Shown in pieces: positions 19,651 through 27,099 of a stretch of 64,000 nucleotides of DNA (the first letter of the stretch is position 1; each line of letters begins with the position of its first letter). This stretch comes from Shinella fusca (lineage in GTDB: Bacteria; Pseudomonadota; Alphaproteobacteria; Rhizobiales; Rhizobiaceae): positions 153,266-217,265 of the forward strand of contig NZ_JACHIK010000008.1 in NCBI RefSeq assembly GCF_014203155.1. The letters are read 5' to 3'. A program made the translations under genes and the position numbers. The notes beneath the pieces are model-generated. The model saw only the letters and a list, made by a program, of their open reading frames with translations, was not told the DNA's origin and searched no databases.

Positions 19651-21720
19651 ATGATCTCGAGAAACAGTTTCGCCCTTTGCGCCCTGTTGCTGGCCGGTGC
19701 CGCCGGGCTTGCCTTGCGCTCCTCGCCCGTCGAGGCGGAGAGCGGCACGACGCCGGCCATCGAGCCGCTCGGCTTTGCCGCCGACATGCCCTCCCCCGAC
19801 ATCATCACCAGCGCGATCCCGCGGGCCGGCGACGTCGCGCCCGTGAGCGCGGACCTGCGCGAAGGCCTCGACGCGCTTTCCAACCGGGACCCGGCCGCCG
19901 CCATCGCCGCGCGCGACCGCCTGCCCGCCGGCAGCCTCGACCGGCATATCCTGACCTGGTCCATCGCGGTTTCCGGCCAGAAGGGCGTGCCCTCATGGGA
20001 GATCGCCAATGCCCAGCGCGAATTGAAGGGCTGGCCGGGGCTGAAGGCGTTGCGCGCCCATTCCGAACGCGCGCTCGCCCGCGAGAACCCGCCGGCCGCC
20101 GACGTGCTTGCCGCCTTCGGCACCACCCGGCCGGAGACGGCCGAGGGCGCCACGGTGCTCGCCCGGGCGCTGATTGCGACCGGCAAGAGCACTGAAGCTG
20201 GCGAGATCCTGCGCACCTTCTGGCGGAAGGAAGCCCTTTCCACCGACCTCGAAGACCGGATCCTCGGCGAATTCGGCGGCCTGCTGACCGTTTCGGATCA
20301 TTTCGCCCGCATGGAAATGCTGCTCTACCGCGACCGCGCCACGCAGGCCGAACGCTTCGGCGATCTCGGCAAGGCGCAGTCGCTCTACCGCGCCTGGGCC
20401 GCCGTCATCCGCAAGACCCGCAATGCCGGCGACCTCGTCAAGGCCGTGGACGCGCGCTGGCGCAAGGAACCGGCCTACACCTATCTTGGCATCCGCAACC
20501 TGCGCAACCGGGAGGAATACCGCGCGGCGGCGAAGCTCTTCGCCGAAATGCCGGAAGACCCGGCGCGCCTCGTCAATCCGGGCGCCTGGTGGAACGAGCA
20601 GCGCATCATCAGCCGCGGCCTTGCCGACCTCGGCGATTACCGCGATGCCTACAAGGTCGCGGCACGCCACGGCGCGGACGATCCGGCCGATATCGTCGAG
20701 GCGGAATTCCATGCCGGCTGGTATGCGCTGCGCGATCTCGGCGAGGCGAAGACGGCGGCAAAACACTTCCAGCGCATCCTGCAAGCGTCCGACCGGCCGC
20801 TTTCGCTCTCGCGCGCCTGGTACTGGCTGGGGCGCGCGGCCGAAAAGGGTGGGCCGGGCGATGCGAAGGAATATTTCACCAAGGCGGCGAATTTCCCGGG
20901 CACCTTCTACGGCCAGCTTGCCGGCGCACGGATCGGCCGCAAGACGCTGAACGTCGCCTATCCGAAGCCGACGGCGGAGGAGCGGGCACGATTCCATGGG
21001 CGCGAGGCCGTGCAGGCCATCGCCCGACTGAAGGCCGCCGGCCACGGCTGGCGCGGCGACAGCCTCTACCGGGCGCTCGCCGGCGAACTGGCGAACCCGG
21101 GCGAGCTCGCCCTTCTTGCCGCGGACGCGGAAAAGGACGGCAACCACCAGCTTTCCCTGCAGATCGGCAAGATTGCCTTCGGGCGCGGCATCGACGTCGC
21201 GGCGCTGGCCTTCCCCATCGGCGTCATTCCGGACGGGGCCAACATTTCGGGCTCGGGCAAGGCGCTCGCCTATGCCATCGCGCGGCAGGAAAGCGCCTTC
21301 AACCCCGCCGCTGTCTCGCCGGCCAATGCGCAGGGACTGCTCCAGTTGATGCCGGGGACGGCCGAGGGCGTCGCAAAACGCTACGGCATCGCCTATTCGC
21401 GCGAAAAGCTCACTACCGACGCCGGCTACAACGCCACGCTCGGCGCGCACTATCTCGGCGAGCAGATCAGCGAATTCGGCGGCTCCTACGTGCTGACCTT
21501 CATCGCCTACAATGCCGGCCCGCGCCGCGTGCCGCAATGGATCGCCCGCTACGGCGACCCGCGCGGCAAGCCGGTCGACGAGGTGGTGGACTGGATCGAG
21601 CGCATCCCCTTCTCCGAGACGCGCAGCTATGTGCAGCGCGTGATGGAGAATTACCAGGTCTACAAGGTCCGCCTCGGCCAGAAGGCCGACATCGAGCACG
21701 ACCTCAGCGTCGGGCGATAG
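19651..21720 (+). CDS. slt: Soluble lytic murein transglycosylase
   Basis: This 689-residue periplasmic enzyme cleaves peptidoglycan glycan strands. It has an N-terminal signal (MISRNSFALCALLLAGAAGL), a long helical superhelix domain with TPR-like pairs (about 60-480), and a C-terminal SLT goose-lysozyme domain: ARQESAFNPAAVSPANAQG with catalytic Glu547, LLQLMPGTA, and IAYNAGPRRVPQWI. Length and layout match the Slt70 group. The ATG at 19651 is chosen because the signal peptide begins there; a start 23 codons upstream gives a charged, non-signal N-terminus. Confidence 0.93.
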   Translation: MISRNSFALCALLLAGAAGLALRSSPVEAESGTTPAIEPLGFAADMPSPDIITSAIPRAGDVAPVSADLREGLDALSNRDPAAAIAARDRLPAGSLDRHILTWSIAVSGQKGVPSWEIANAQRELKGWPGLKALRAHSERALARENPPAADVLAAFGTTRPETAEGATVLARALIATGKSTEAGEILRTFWRKEALSTDLEDRILGEFGGLLTVSDHFARMEMLLYRDRATQAERFGDLGKAQSLYRAWAAVIRKTRNAGDLVKAVDARWRKEPAYTYLGIRNLRNREEYRAAAKLFAEMPEDPARLVNPGAWWNEQRIISRGLADLGDYRDAYKVAARHGADDPADIVEAEFHAGWYALRDLGEAKTAAKHFQRILQASDRPLSLSRAWYWLGRAAEKGGPGDAKEYFTKAANFPGTFYGQLAGARIGRKTLNVAYPKPTAEERARFHGREAVQAIARLKAAGHGWRGDSLYRALAGELANPGELALLAADAEKDGNHQLSLQIGKIAFGRGIDVAALAFPIGVIPDGANISGSGKALAYAIARQESAFNPAAVSPANAQGLLQLMPGTAEGVAKRYGIAYSREKLTTDAGYNATLGAHYLGEQISEFGGSYVLTFIAYNAGPRRVPQWIARYGDPRGKPVDEVVDWIERIPFSETRSYVQRVMENYQVYKVRLGQKADIEHDLSVGR

Positions 21721-21780
21721 TCTTTCCCGGCCGCGCCGCCGCTTGCCTTCATACGCAGGGTAATCGCCTATATATGAAGA

Positions 21781-21912
21781 CCCCTCCCTAAATCCCTCCC
21801 CACAAGGGGGAGGGACTTAACCCGCGGCATTCCCGGCATTTGAAAATCGAGGGAAAAGGGTGCTGCCAGCCTTTCTCCCCCCTTGTGGGGGAGAAGCCGG
21901 CAGGCAGAGAGG
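21781..21912. repeat. Palindromic intergenic repeat, partial second copy, in 302-bp gap
   Basis: The gap 21721-22022 between the transglycosylase and the alpha/beta hydrolase holds no gene. It contains CCCTCCCCACAAGGGGGAGG followed by GACTTAA (21796-21820), the same arm as at 9443-9483 and 9563-9602, and a related inverted arm with CCCCCCTTGTGGGGGAG at about 21876-21893. Confidence 0.75.
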
Positions 21913-22022
21913 GCCTTCACATGCAAGTGCCCTTCCCTTCATACGGAAGAGACGCCGCTTGAACCGGCCCGCCGGCCTCTTTACGCTGGCGGCAGGGAAA
22001 TTGCGCAAGGGGCATCGTCGAC

Positions 22023-22898
22023 ATGAGCGAATTCGTCAGCCGCTTCTTCACCGCGCCGGACGGCCTGCGGCTGCATGCGCGCGACTATCCCGCGGCCAGT
22101 GGCGAGAACACCCGGCTGCCCGTCGTCTGCCTGCCGGGGCTTAGCCGCAACGCGCGGGATTTCCATCAATTCGCCCTTCTCGTCTCGGGCGATGCCGTCG
22201 CGCCCCGCCGGGTGATCGCGCTCGACTACCGCGGCCGCGGGCTTTCCGCCCACGATGCCGATCCGGCGAACTATACCGTGCCCGTCGAATGCAACGACGT
22301 GATCGCCGTCTGCACGGCGCTCGGCCTTTCACGCTGCCTTTTCGCCGGGACGTCGCGCGGCGGGCTCATCCTGCATGTGATGGCCGCCCTGCGGCCGGAC
22401 CTCATCGCCGGCGCGATCCTCAACGATGTCGGCCCGCAGATCGAGGCCGTCGGGCTCATGGAGATTCGCGACTACCTTGCAAATCGCAGCACGCCCGCCA
22501 GCTTCGAGGCGGCGGCGGCCGGCCTTCGCCATCTTCACGGCGCCGCCTTCCCGGCCCTTGCGCCCGCCGATTGGCTGGACATGGCCCACGCCCTCTACAC
22601 CGACCGGGACGGCCCCATCGTTGCCGACTACGACCCGAAGCTGACGGACCAGCTCAAGGCCATCGACTTCACCGAGCCGCTGCCGACACTCTGGCCGCAA
22701 TTCGAGCGCCTGGCGGAAAAGCCGCTCCTCATCGTGCGCGGCGAGCATTCCCGGATTCTTTCGGCAGAAACGCTGGAGCGCATGCAGGCCGGCAGGAAGA
22801 TCGTCGAAACGACGCTCGCCCAAGGTCAGGGCCACGCCCCGCTCCTGCATTTCCCGGATGTCTTCACGCCGATAAAGGCGTTCCTCGGGCGCTTCTAA
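22023..22898 (+). CDS. Alpha/beta-fold hydrolase
   Basis: This 291-residue hydrolase has the canonical fold: CLPGLSRNARDF with the oxyanion region, LDYRGRGLS, the nucleophile elbow GTSRGG (Ser111) and a late catalytic histidine in GQGHAPLL (about His271). It has no signal peptide, so it is cytosolic. Similar proteins include esterases and haloalkane-dehalogenase-like enzymes; the substrate cannot be inferred. It stands alone and ends at a bidirectional terminator shared with the convergent porin. Confidence 0.85.
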   Translation: MSEFVSRFFTAPDGLRLHARDYPAASGENTRLPVVCLPGLSRNARDFHQFALLVSGDAVAPRRVIALDYRGRGLSAHDADPANYTVPVECNDVIAVCTALGLSRCLFAGTSRGGLILHVMAALRPDLIAGAILNDVGPQIEAVGLMEIRDYLANRSTPASFEAAAAGLRHLHGAAFPALAPADWLDMAHALYTDRDGPIVADYDPKLTDQLKAIDFTEPLPTLWPQFERLAEKPLLIVRGEHSRILSAETLERMQAGRKIVETTLAQGQGHAPLLHFPDVFTPIKAFLGRF

Positions 22899-22944
22899 GC
22901 CCCGCGCGCATTATCGCGGAACGCACCCTGCCCAAAACAGAAAA

Positions 22945-22977
22945 CCCGCAGCCTCGAAGAGGCTGCGGGCTATTTTT
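22945..22977. terminator. Bidirectional intrinsic terminator
   Basis: CCCGCAGCCTC (22945-22955), loop GAA and GAGGCTGCGGG (22959-22969) form a perfect 11-bp stem. On the plus strand it is followed by CTATTTTT, and on the minus strand by TTTTCTGTTTT. It serves the convergent hydrolase and porin genes. Confidence 0.9.
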
Positions 22978-22993
22978 CAGCTAGACTTCCGAA

Positions 22994-24007
22994 TTAGAAG
23001 CTGCGCTGCAGGCGGAGGAAGCCCGTAACGGCATCGCCGTCGAGATCGTCATCCTGGTAGTTGACGGTTGCCTTGACTGCGAGGTTTTCGACAACCTGGT
23101 AGTCGAAGGTTACGCCAACGCGCCACTGGTCACGACCGTCGACGAAGTCGACATCGCTCAGGTACTGGAAGCCGGGGGTGATGGCCAGCTTCTCGGTAGC
23201 CTTGAACGAATAGTCGAGAGCGACGCTCCACTCAGAGGCGTTGTAGTAGATGTTGTCGCCGCTTGCGTAGATACCCATCAGCTCGAACGTGCCCGGGCCG
23301 ACGTCAGCAGTCAGCCAAGCGCGAACGGCGCCTTCTTCAGCGGCGTCGTCGTATGCGCCGAGAAGTTCGAAGTTCACGCCGCCGAGCGTGGCGGCAACCA
23401 TGCCGGAAACGCCGAAGTCGTTGTGCGAGACAACAGAGTAGTTGTCCGGGATTTCGTCGACTGCGAGGCCGGCGCGGAACGTGCCGCCGTCATAGACGTA
23501 ACGAACCGAGGTGAAACGGGTCGTGTTGGAAGCCGTTTCCGTTTCGCCGATCAGGTCGCTATCCCACCAGTTCAGGAAGGTACCGACGCGGAAGCCGCCG
23601 AGTTCGATATAGGCTTCGTCGATGTAGGAGTCGCTCGTCGTAACGCCGCTGCCGCCGCCAGCAACAAGGCTGTTACCGGACTCGGTCTGGAGAGCGATGA
23701 AGCCCGTGAGCGTGCCGAGTTCGGTGTCGGACTTGGCGTCAACCGTCAGGCGGGCGCGCGTCCAGGCATTCCAGTCGGATGCACCGAATTCGTCACGACC
23801 GAAGTCGGCCTGGAAACGAACGTAGCCGCCGATCTTGAGGCAGGTTTCGGTGCCCGGGATATAGAAGTAGCCGGTGCCGAAGGCGTCGCAGACGCGGACG
23901 TATTCCATGGGTTCCGGTTCGGCAGCGACGATAGCGTCGGCAGCCTGTGCGCCGGAGACTGCTGCGAAGGCAGCAGCGGAGCCGATGAGAAGGCTCTTGA
24001 TGTTCAT
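22994..24007 (-). CDS. Outer-membrane porin, RopA/Omp2 type, copy 1
   Basis: This 337-residue exported beta-barrel porin (Porin_2 family of rhizobia and Brucella) starts MNIKSLLIGSAAAFAAVSGA with a signal cut near AQA|AD. It has the family block EYVRVCDAFGTGYFYIPGTE, then alternating strand-like segments rich in Gly, Tyr and Asp, and ends in LRLQRSF with the terminal Phe typical of barrel assembly. Its first 75 codons are nearly identical to the divergent porin at 24631. The ATG at 24007 has GGAGGTCAG upstream. Confidence 0.94.
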   Translation of the reverse strand: MNIKSLLIGSAAAFAAVSGAQAADAIVAAEPEPMEYVRVCDAFGTGYFYIPGTETCLKIGGYVRFQADFGRDEFGASDWNAWTRARLTVDAKSDTELGTLTGFIALQTESGNSLVAGGGSGVTTSDSYIDEAYIELGGFRVGTFLNWWDSDLIGETETASNTTRFTSVRYVYDGGTFRAGLAVDEIPDNYSVVSHNDFGVSGMVAATLGGVNFELLGAYDDAAEEGAVRAWLTADVGPGTFELMGIYASGDNIYYNASEWSVALDYSFKATEKLAITPGFQYLSDVDFVDGRDQWRVGVTFDYQVVENLAVKATVNYQDDDLDGDAVTGFLRLQRSF

Positions 24008-24029
24008 TTTCTGACCTCCAGTCAAAAAG
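23898..24029 (-). repeat. 132-bp perfect inverted repeat, arm A (porin 1 leader and signal region)
   Basis: These 132 bases, read on the minus strand, are identical to 24609-24740 on the plus strand. They cover the ribosome site, start codon and the first 37 codons of the porin. Similarity continues outward with a few mismatches to about 23806. Confidence 0.95.
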
Positions 24030-24630
24030 GCCGGGGCGTGCGTTTTGCCGACGGAGGTCAACTTCTGGCAGGCGCGTATATATAAAATGTGCCGCGAGAA
24101 ACGTCCGGTTTCCGGGAAGCGACGGTAGAATCAAGCGATTCCACTGCGGATTCGCCTTTCCTCGGCCGGGGCGGCGATTCGATGCCGATTCGAGCGGCGG
24201 AGCGGAAAAACGCCCTGCCCTTGCGGTCGCATCCGGTGCAGGAAAGGCGGAGTGGCCATGGGAAAAGCGCCTTGCCGCCACCGCAAAGAGCCGGTTTTGC
24301 CGCGCTCCTGCCGGGATTGTGGCACGCCTTTCCCCATGGGCGACATGGCTAAGTGCCCGCTTCATAAGGCGTTTTGTTAAGAATCTTTAAACTTTTAGCA
24401 ATCCGGCCGGCCATTTTGTGTCCTTTGCGCAACAGCGCAGGGCGAAGGCTGGCACAAACCCCGTCTCGTTTCAGATTGGAGATTGCTTACACGAACGCGT
24501 CTTGTATTTTCGGCTTCGGAAGCAGGGGCGGTTGATCGTCCGCTTCCTGAACTTGGGGATGGGGCAGGGAACGCTGTCCTTCAGCAAAAAACCCAGACCC
24601 GTTTGAAACTTTTTGACTGGAGGTCAGAAA
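24008..24630. other. 623-bp divergent intergenic region between two porins
   Basis: This region lies between the inverted-repeat arms and must contain both porin promoters. Besides the repeat ends it holds a possible 40-residue Cys-rich ORF (24258-24380) and an A/T-rich patch at about 24365-24425. No terminator or known RNA was recognised. Confidence 0.6.
24258..24380 (+). CDS. Possible 40-residue Cys/His-rich (zinc-ribbon-like) small protein
   Basis: An ATG at 24258, with GGCGGAG five bases upstream, opens a 40-codon frame ending TAA at 24378-24380. The product begins MGKAPCRHRKEPVLPRSC and contains C18-x2-C21 followed by C33-x2-H36, the spacing of a small zinc ribbon, plus C6, H8 and a terminal C40. 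I do not recognise the family. The dense Cys/His pattern and good ribosome site argue for a real gene; the short length and lack of any comparison argue for caution. It sits between the two porin promoters, inside the segment bounded by the 132-bp inverted repeats. Confidence 0.45.
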   Translation: MGKAPCRHRKEPVLPRSCRDCGTPFPMGDMAKCPLHKAFC

Positions 24631-24740
24631 ATGAACATCAAGAGCCTTCTCATCGGCTCCGCTGCTGCCTTCGCAGCAGTCTCCGGCGCACAGGCTGCCG
24701 ACGCTATCGTCGCTGCCGAACCGGAACCCATGGAATACGT
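24609..24740 (+). repeat. 132-bp perfect inverted repeat, arm B (porin 2 leader and signal region)
   Basis: These bases are identical to the complement of 23898-24029. The arm begins at CTTTTTGACTGG, before the ribosome site, and ends within codon 37. The single first mismatch is at 24741, and similarity continues with a few changes to about 24832. Confidence 0.95.
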
Positions 24741-25665
24741 TCGCGTCTGCGACGCCTTCGGCACCGGCTTCTTCTACATCCCGGGCACCGAAACCTGCCT
24801 CAAGATCGGCGGCTTCGTTCGTTTCCAGACGACGTTCGGCCCGAACCAGGCTGCCGGCGGCATTACTGACTGGGATGCCGGCACGCTCGTTGACATCAAC
24901 TTCGATGCCCGTAACGATACCGAACTCGGCACGCTCCGTTCGTTCGTGAACCTCGAATATGCTGCTGATAACGACACCGCCCTCGGCGACAGCGGCTTCG
25001 ACGTCGATGAAGCTTACATCGAACTCGGCGGCTTCAAGGCTGGCTTCTTCTACAGCTGGTGGGATAGCGGCATCAACGGCGAGACCGACGTTCACGGCAA
25101 CGTCACCGAGTTCAACTCGATCGCCTACAACTACGATGGCGGCACCTGGCGGGCCGGTATCTCGGTTGATGAATTGGAAAGCCAGACGACCTACTTCACG
25201 GCGGGCAATGTTGGTCACAACCGTCTCGGCGTTGCCGGCACGGTCGGCTTCTCGCTCGGCGGCGTAAACGTAGACCTGCTCGGCGGTTACGACAGCGGCG
25301 CTGAAGAAGGCGCAGTCCGTGGCATCCTGTCGGCCGACCTCGGCCCGGGCACGCTGCAGGTTCTCGGCGTCTGGGCTTCGGGGCAGAGCAACTACTGGGA
25401 TGCTTCTGAATGGAGCGTTGCAGCTGCTTACTCCTTCAAGGCTACGGACAAGCTGACGATCACCCCGGCCGTACAGTACTTCGGCGACACCAACGTCGAC
25501 GCTGCCGGTTCGCCGGACGCCTGGAAGGTCGGCCTGACGGTTGGTTACGACATCGTGGACGGCCTGGCCTTCCTCGGTACGGTTAACTATCGCCAGGACG
25601 ACGTCCTGGGTGGCGGTCACACCGACACCACCACCGGCTTCCTGCGTCTGCAGCGTAACTTCTAA
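24631..25665 (+). CDS. Outer-membrane porin, RopA/Omp2 type, copy 2
   Basis: This 344-residue porin is the paralogue of the divergent gene at 22994. Signal peptide and first mature residues are the same, with VCDAFGTGFFYIPGTE in place of the Tyr version. The middle differs strongly (PNQAAGGITDWDAGTLVDIN and following), which would change loops and pore, and it again ends in LRLQRNF with terminal Phe. It has weaker G/C third-position bias than its neighbours, as expected for a highly expressed gene with its own codon preference. A terminator follows at 25693. Confidence 0.94.
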   Translation: MNIKSLLIGSAAAFAAVSGAQAADAIVAAEPEPMEYVRVCDAFGTGFFYIPGTETCLKIGGFVRFQTTFGPNQAAGGITDWDAGTLVDINFDARNDTELGTLRSFVNLEYAADNDTALGDSGFDVDEAYIELGGFKAGFFYSWWDSGINGETDVHGNVTEFNSIAYNYDGGTWRAGISVDELESQTTYFTAGNVGHNRLGVAGTVGFSLGGVNVDLLGGYDSGAEEGAVRGILSADLGPGTLQVLGVWASGQSNYWDASEWSVAAAYSFKATDKLTITPAVQYFGDTNVDAAGSPDAWKVGLTVGYDIVDGLAFLGTVNYRQDDVLGGGHTDTTTGFLRLQRNF

Positions 25666-25692
25666 GCCTTACCGGCTTTTCACATAGCGGGG

Positions 25693-25724
25693 ACCCGGCC
25701 TTCGTGCCGGGTTTTCGTGTTTTT
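25693..25724 (+). terminator. Intrinsic terminator of porin 2
   Basis: ACCCGGC (25693-25699) pairs with GCCGGGT (25706-25712), followed by TTTTCGTGTTTTT on the plus strand, 28 bp after the porin stop. Confidence 0.85.
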
Positions 25725-25809
25725 ATTATTTCTTGGGGCTAAAGTAGCAGGGGCTATTAACCATTTGATGCAACCAAGGGGCGACTGAAAAGGGCGCAAC
25801 GGGGTCAGC

Positions 25810-26721
25810 ATGTGGCAGCACACCCAAACGAACGGCATTTATTCACTTAATTATCAACTTTCAGGCATAGATAACGGAACAAATCAGCATACAAACCTCC
25901 GCACCCTTCTTCAGCGCTATGTGGATCTTCTATGGGAGCCGGGCTCGCATAAATACAATGTCTCCTCCTTCATCGGCGAGCTCGACGAAATCCTGTTCGG
26001 TGCCGCGTTTTCCGATTTCACGGACGAGATGCTGGACCGCCTGATCGGTGCCCTGCGCAAGCGGGGCAACAGCAATGCCACGATCAACAGGAAGCTGGCG
26101 GCGCTGAGCAAGTTGCTCCGCAAGGCGCACAAGATGGGCGACATTCGCGGCCTGCCGGAATTCCAGCGGCTCAAGGAGAAGGCGGGGCGCATCCGCTTTC
26201 TGGAGCCGGACGAGGAAACACGGCTTTTCGCGGCGATCTTCGAGAAATCGGAGATCTACGGCCGATTCTGTATCTTCCTGATCGATACCGGCGCGCGGCT
26301 TGGCGAAGGCATCGGCCTGCACTGGCAGGATATCCAGGGCGACCGCGTGCCGTTCTGGCTCACCAAGAACGGCCGGAGCCGCTCCGTTCCGCTGACCGAG
26401 CGGGCCGCGCTCGCGCTCCAGGCCTCCGACCGGACGCGGCGGGGCCCCTTCACGAGCATCGTCCAGGCGAAATTCCGCGCGGCCTGGAACGAGGCGAAGC
26501 AGGAGGTCGGGCTCGGGGCGGAACCGGACGTCGTGCCCCATATCCTGCGCCATACCTGCGCGTCACGCCTCGTCCAGGGCGGCATCGACATCCGCCGCGT
26601 GCAGACCTGGCTCGGTCACCAGACCCTGCAGATGACCATGCGCTATGCGCATCTCGCCTCGGGAGACCTCGACATCTGCGTGCCGATCCTGGAGCGCGCC
26701 GCACGCACGGAGACGAAGTAG
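25810..26721 (+). CDS. Tyrosine recombinase/integrase
   Basis: This 303-residue phage-integrase-family recombinase has an N-terminal SAM-like DNA-binding part (about 30-115) and a catalytic domain with the full set of residues: R163 (DTGARLGE), K186 (TKNGRSR), H244 and R247 (HILRHTC), H270 (WLGHQT) and Y279 (MRYAHL). The first roughly 35 codons are A/T-rich, unlike the G/C-rich remainder, suggesting that the 5' end has a different history. It lies between a porin and tRNA-Ser, but no phage or cargo genes accompany it. It could be an orphan integrase of a lost element or a resident recombinase; Xer-like core genes are usually elsewhere. Confidence 0.88.
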   Translation: MWQHTQTNGIYSLNYQLSGIDNGTNQHTNLRTLLQRYVDLLWEPGSHKYNVSSFIGELDEILFGAAFSDFTDEMLDRLIGALRKRGNSNATINRKLAALSKLLRKAHKMGDIRGLPEFQRLKEKAGRIRFLEPDEETRLFAAIFEKSEIYGRFCIFLIDTGARLGEGIGLHWQDIQGDRVPFWLTKNGRSRSVPLTERAALALQASDRTRRGPFTSIVQAKFRAAWNEAKQEVGLGAEPDVVPHILRHTCASRLVQGGIDIRRVQTWLGHQTLQMTMRYAHLASGDLDICVPILERAARTETK

Positions 26722-26892
26722 CGCCGCCCCCCGTTTCCGCCTCCGCGAAGTCCTTCGCGGCGGCTCCGGAAACATGCCGGTTTCCCTGCCCTGCCCTCTT
26801 GCGCAAGACGGCGGTTCGGCAACAAAATCTTCGGCATAACATCGAAAAAGGCCTTGCAATCCCTAGCCATGCCGCATACTGAAACCGCGAGC

Positions 26893-26982
26893 GGAGAGGT
26901 GGCCGAGTGGTCGAAGGCGCTCCCCTGCTAAGGGAGTATACCGGAAACGGTATCGAGGGTTCGAATCCCTTCTTCTCCGCCA
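26893..26982 (+). tRNA. tRNA-Ser(GCT)
   Basis: This 90-nt gene has an acceptor stem GGAGAGG paired with CTTCTCC (one G-U), anticodon stem CTCCC/GGGAG around CTGCTAA (anticodon GCT), a long variable arm TATACCGGAAACGGTATC as in class II tRNAs, the T loop GGTTCGAATCC and an encoded CCA after discriminator G. It reads serine codons AGC and AGT. The upstream neighbour is a tyrosine recombinase, which often uses tRNA genes as targets; no second copy of the 3' end was seen in the window. Confidence 0.96.
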
Positions 26983-27044
26983 GTTCCCCTTCTTTTCCCC
27001 ATCTTTCATGATGCGCCGCTTGCGCGAAGTCTTTCGCCCGAACG

Positions 27045-27080
27045 AAAGCCGCTGGAAACACGCTTGCTTCCAGCGGCTTT
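27045..27080. terminator. Stem-loop terminator after tRNA-Ser, convergent with caspase gene
   Basis: AAAGCCGCTGGAA (27045-27057) pairs perfectly over 13 bp with TTCCAGCGGCTTT (27068-27080), followed by GCTTTC on the plus strand and TTTCG on the minus strand. It can end both the tRNA transcript and the caspase-like gene. Confidence 0.75.
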
Positions 27081-27099
27081 GCTTTCACGGTGCCGCGCC

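Noticed and set aside
25810..26982. Integrated phage or genomic island at tRNA-Ser
   Set aside because: Only the recombinase is present; no phage, transfer or cargo genes and no duplicate of the tRNA 3' end were seen in the window.
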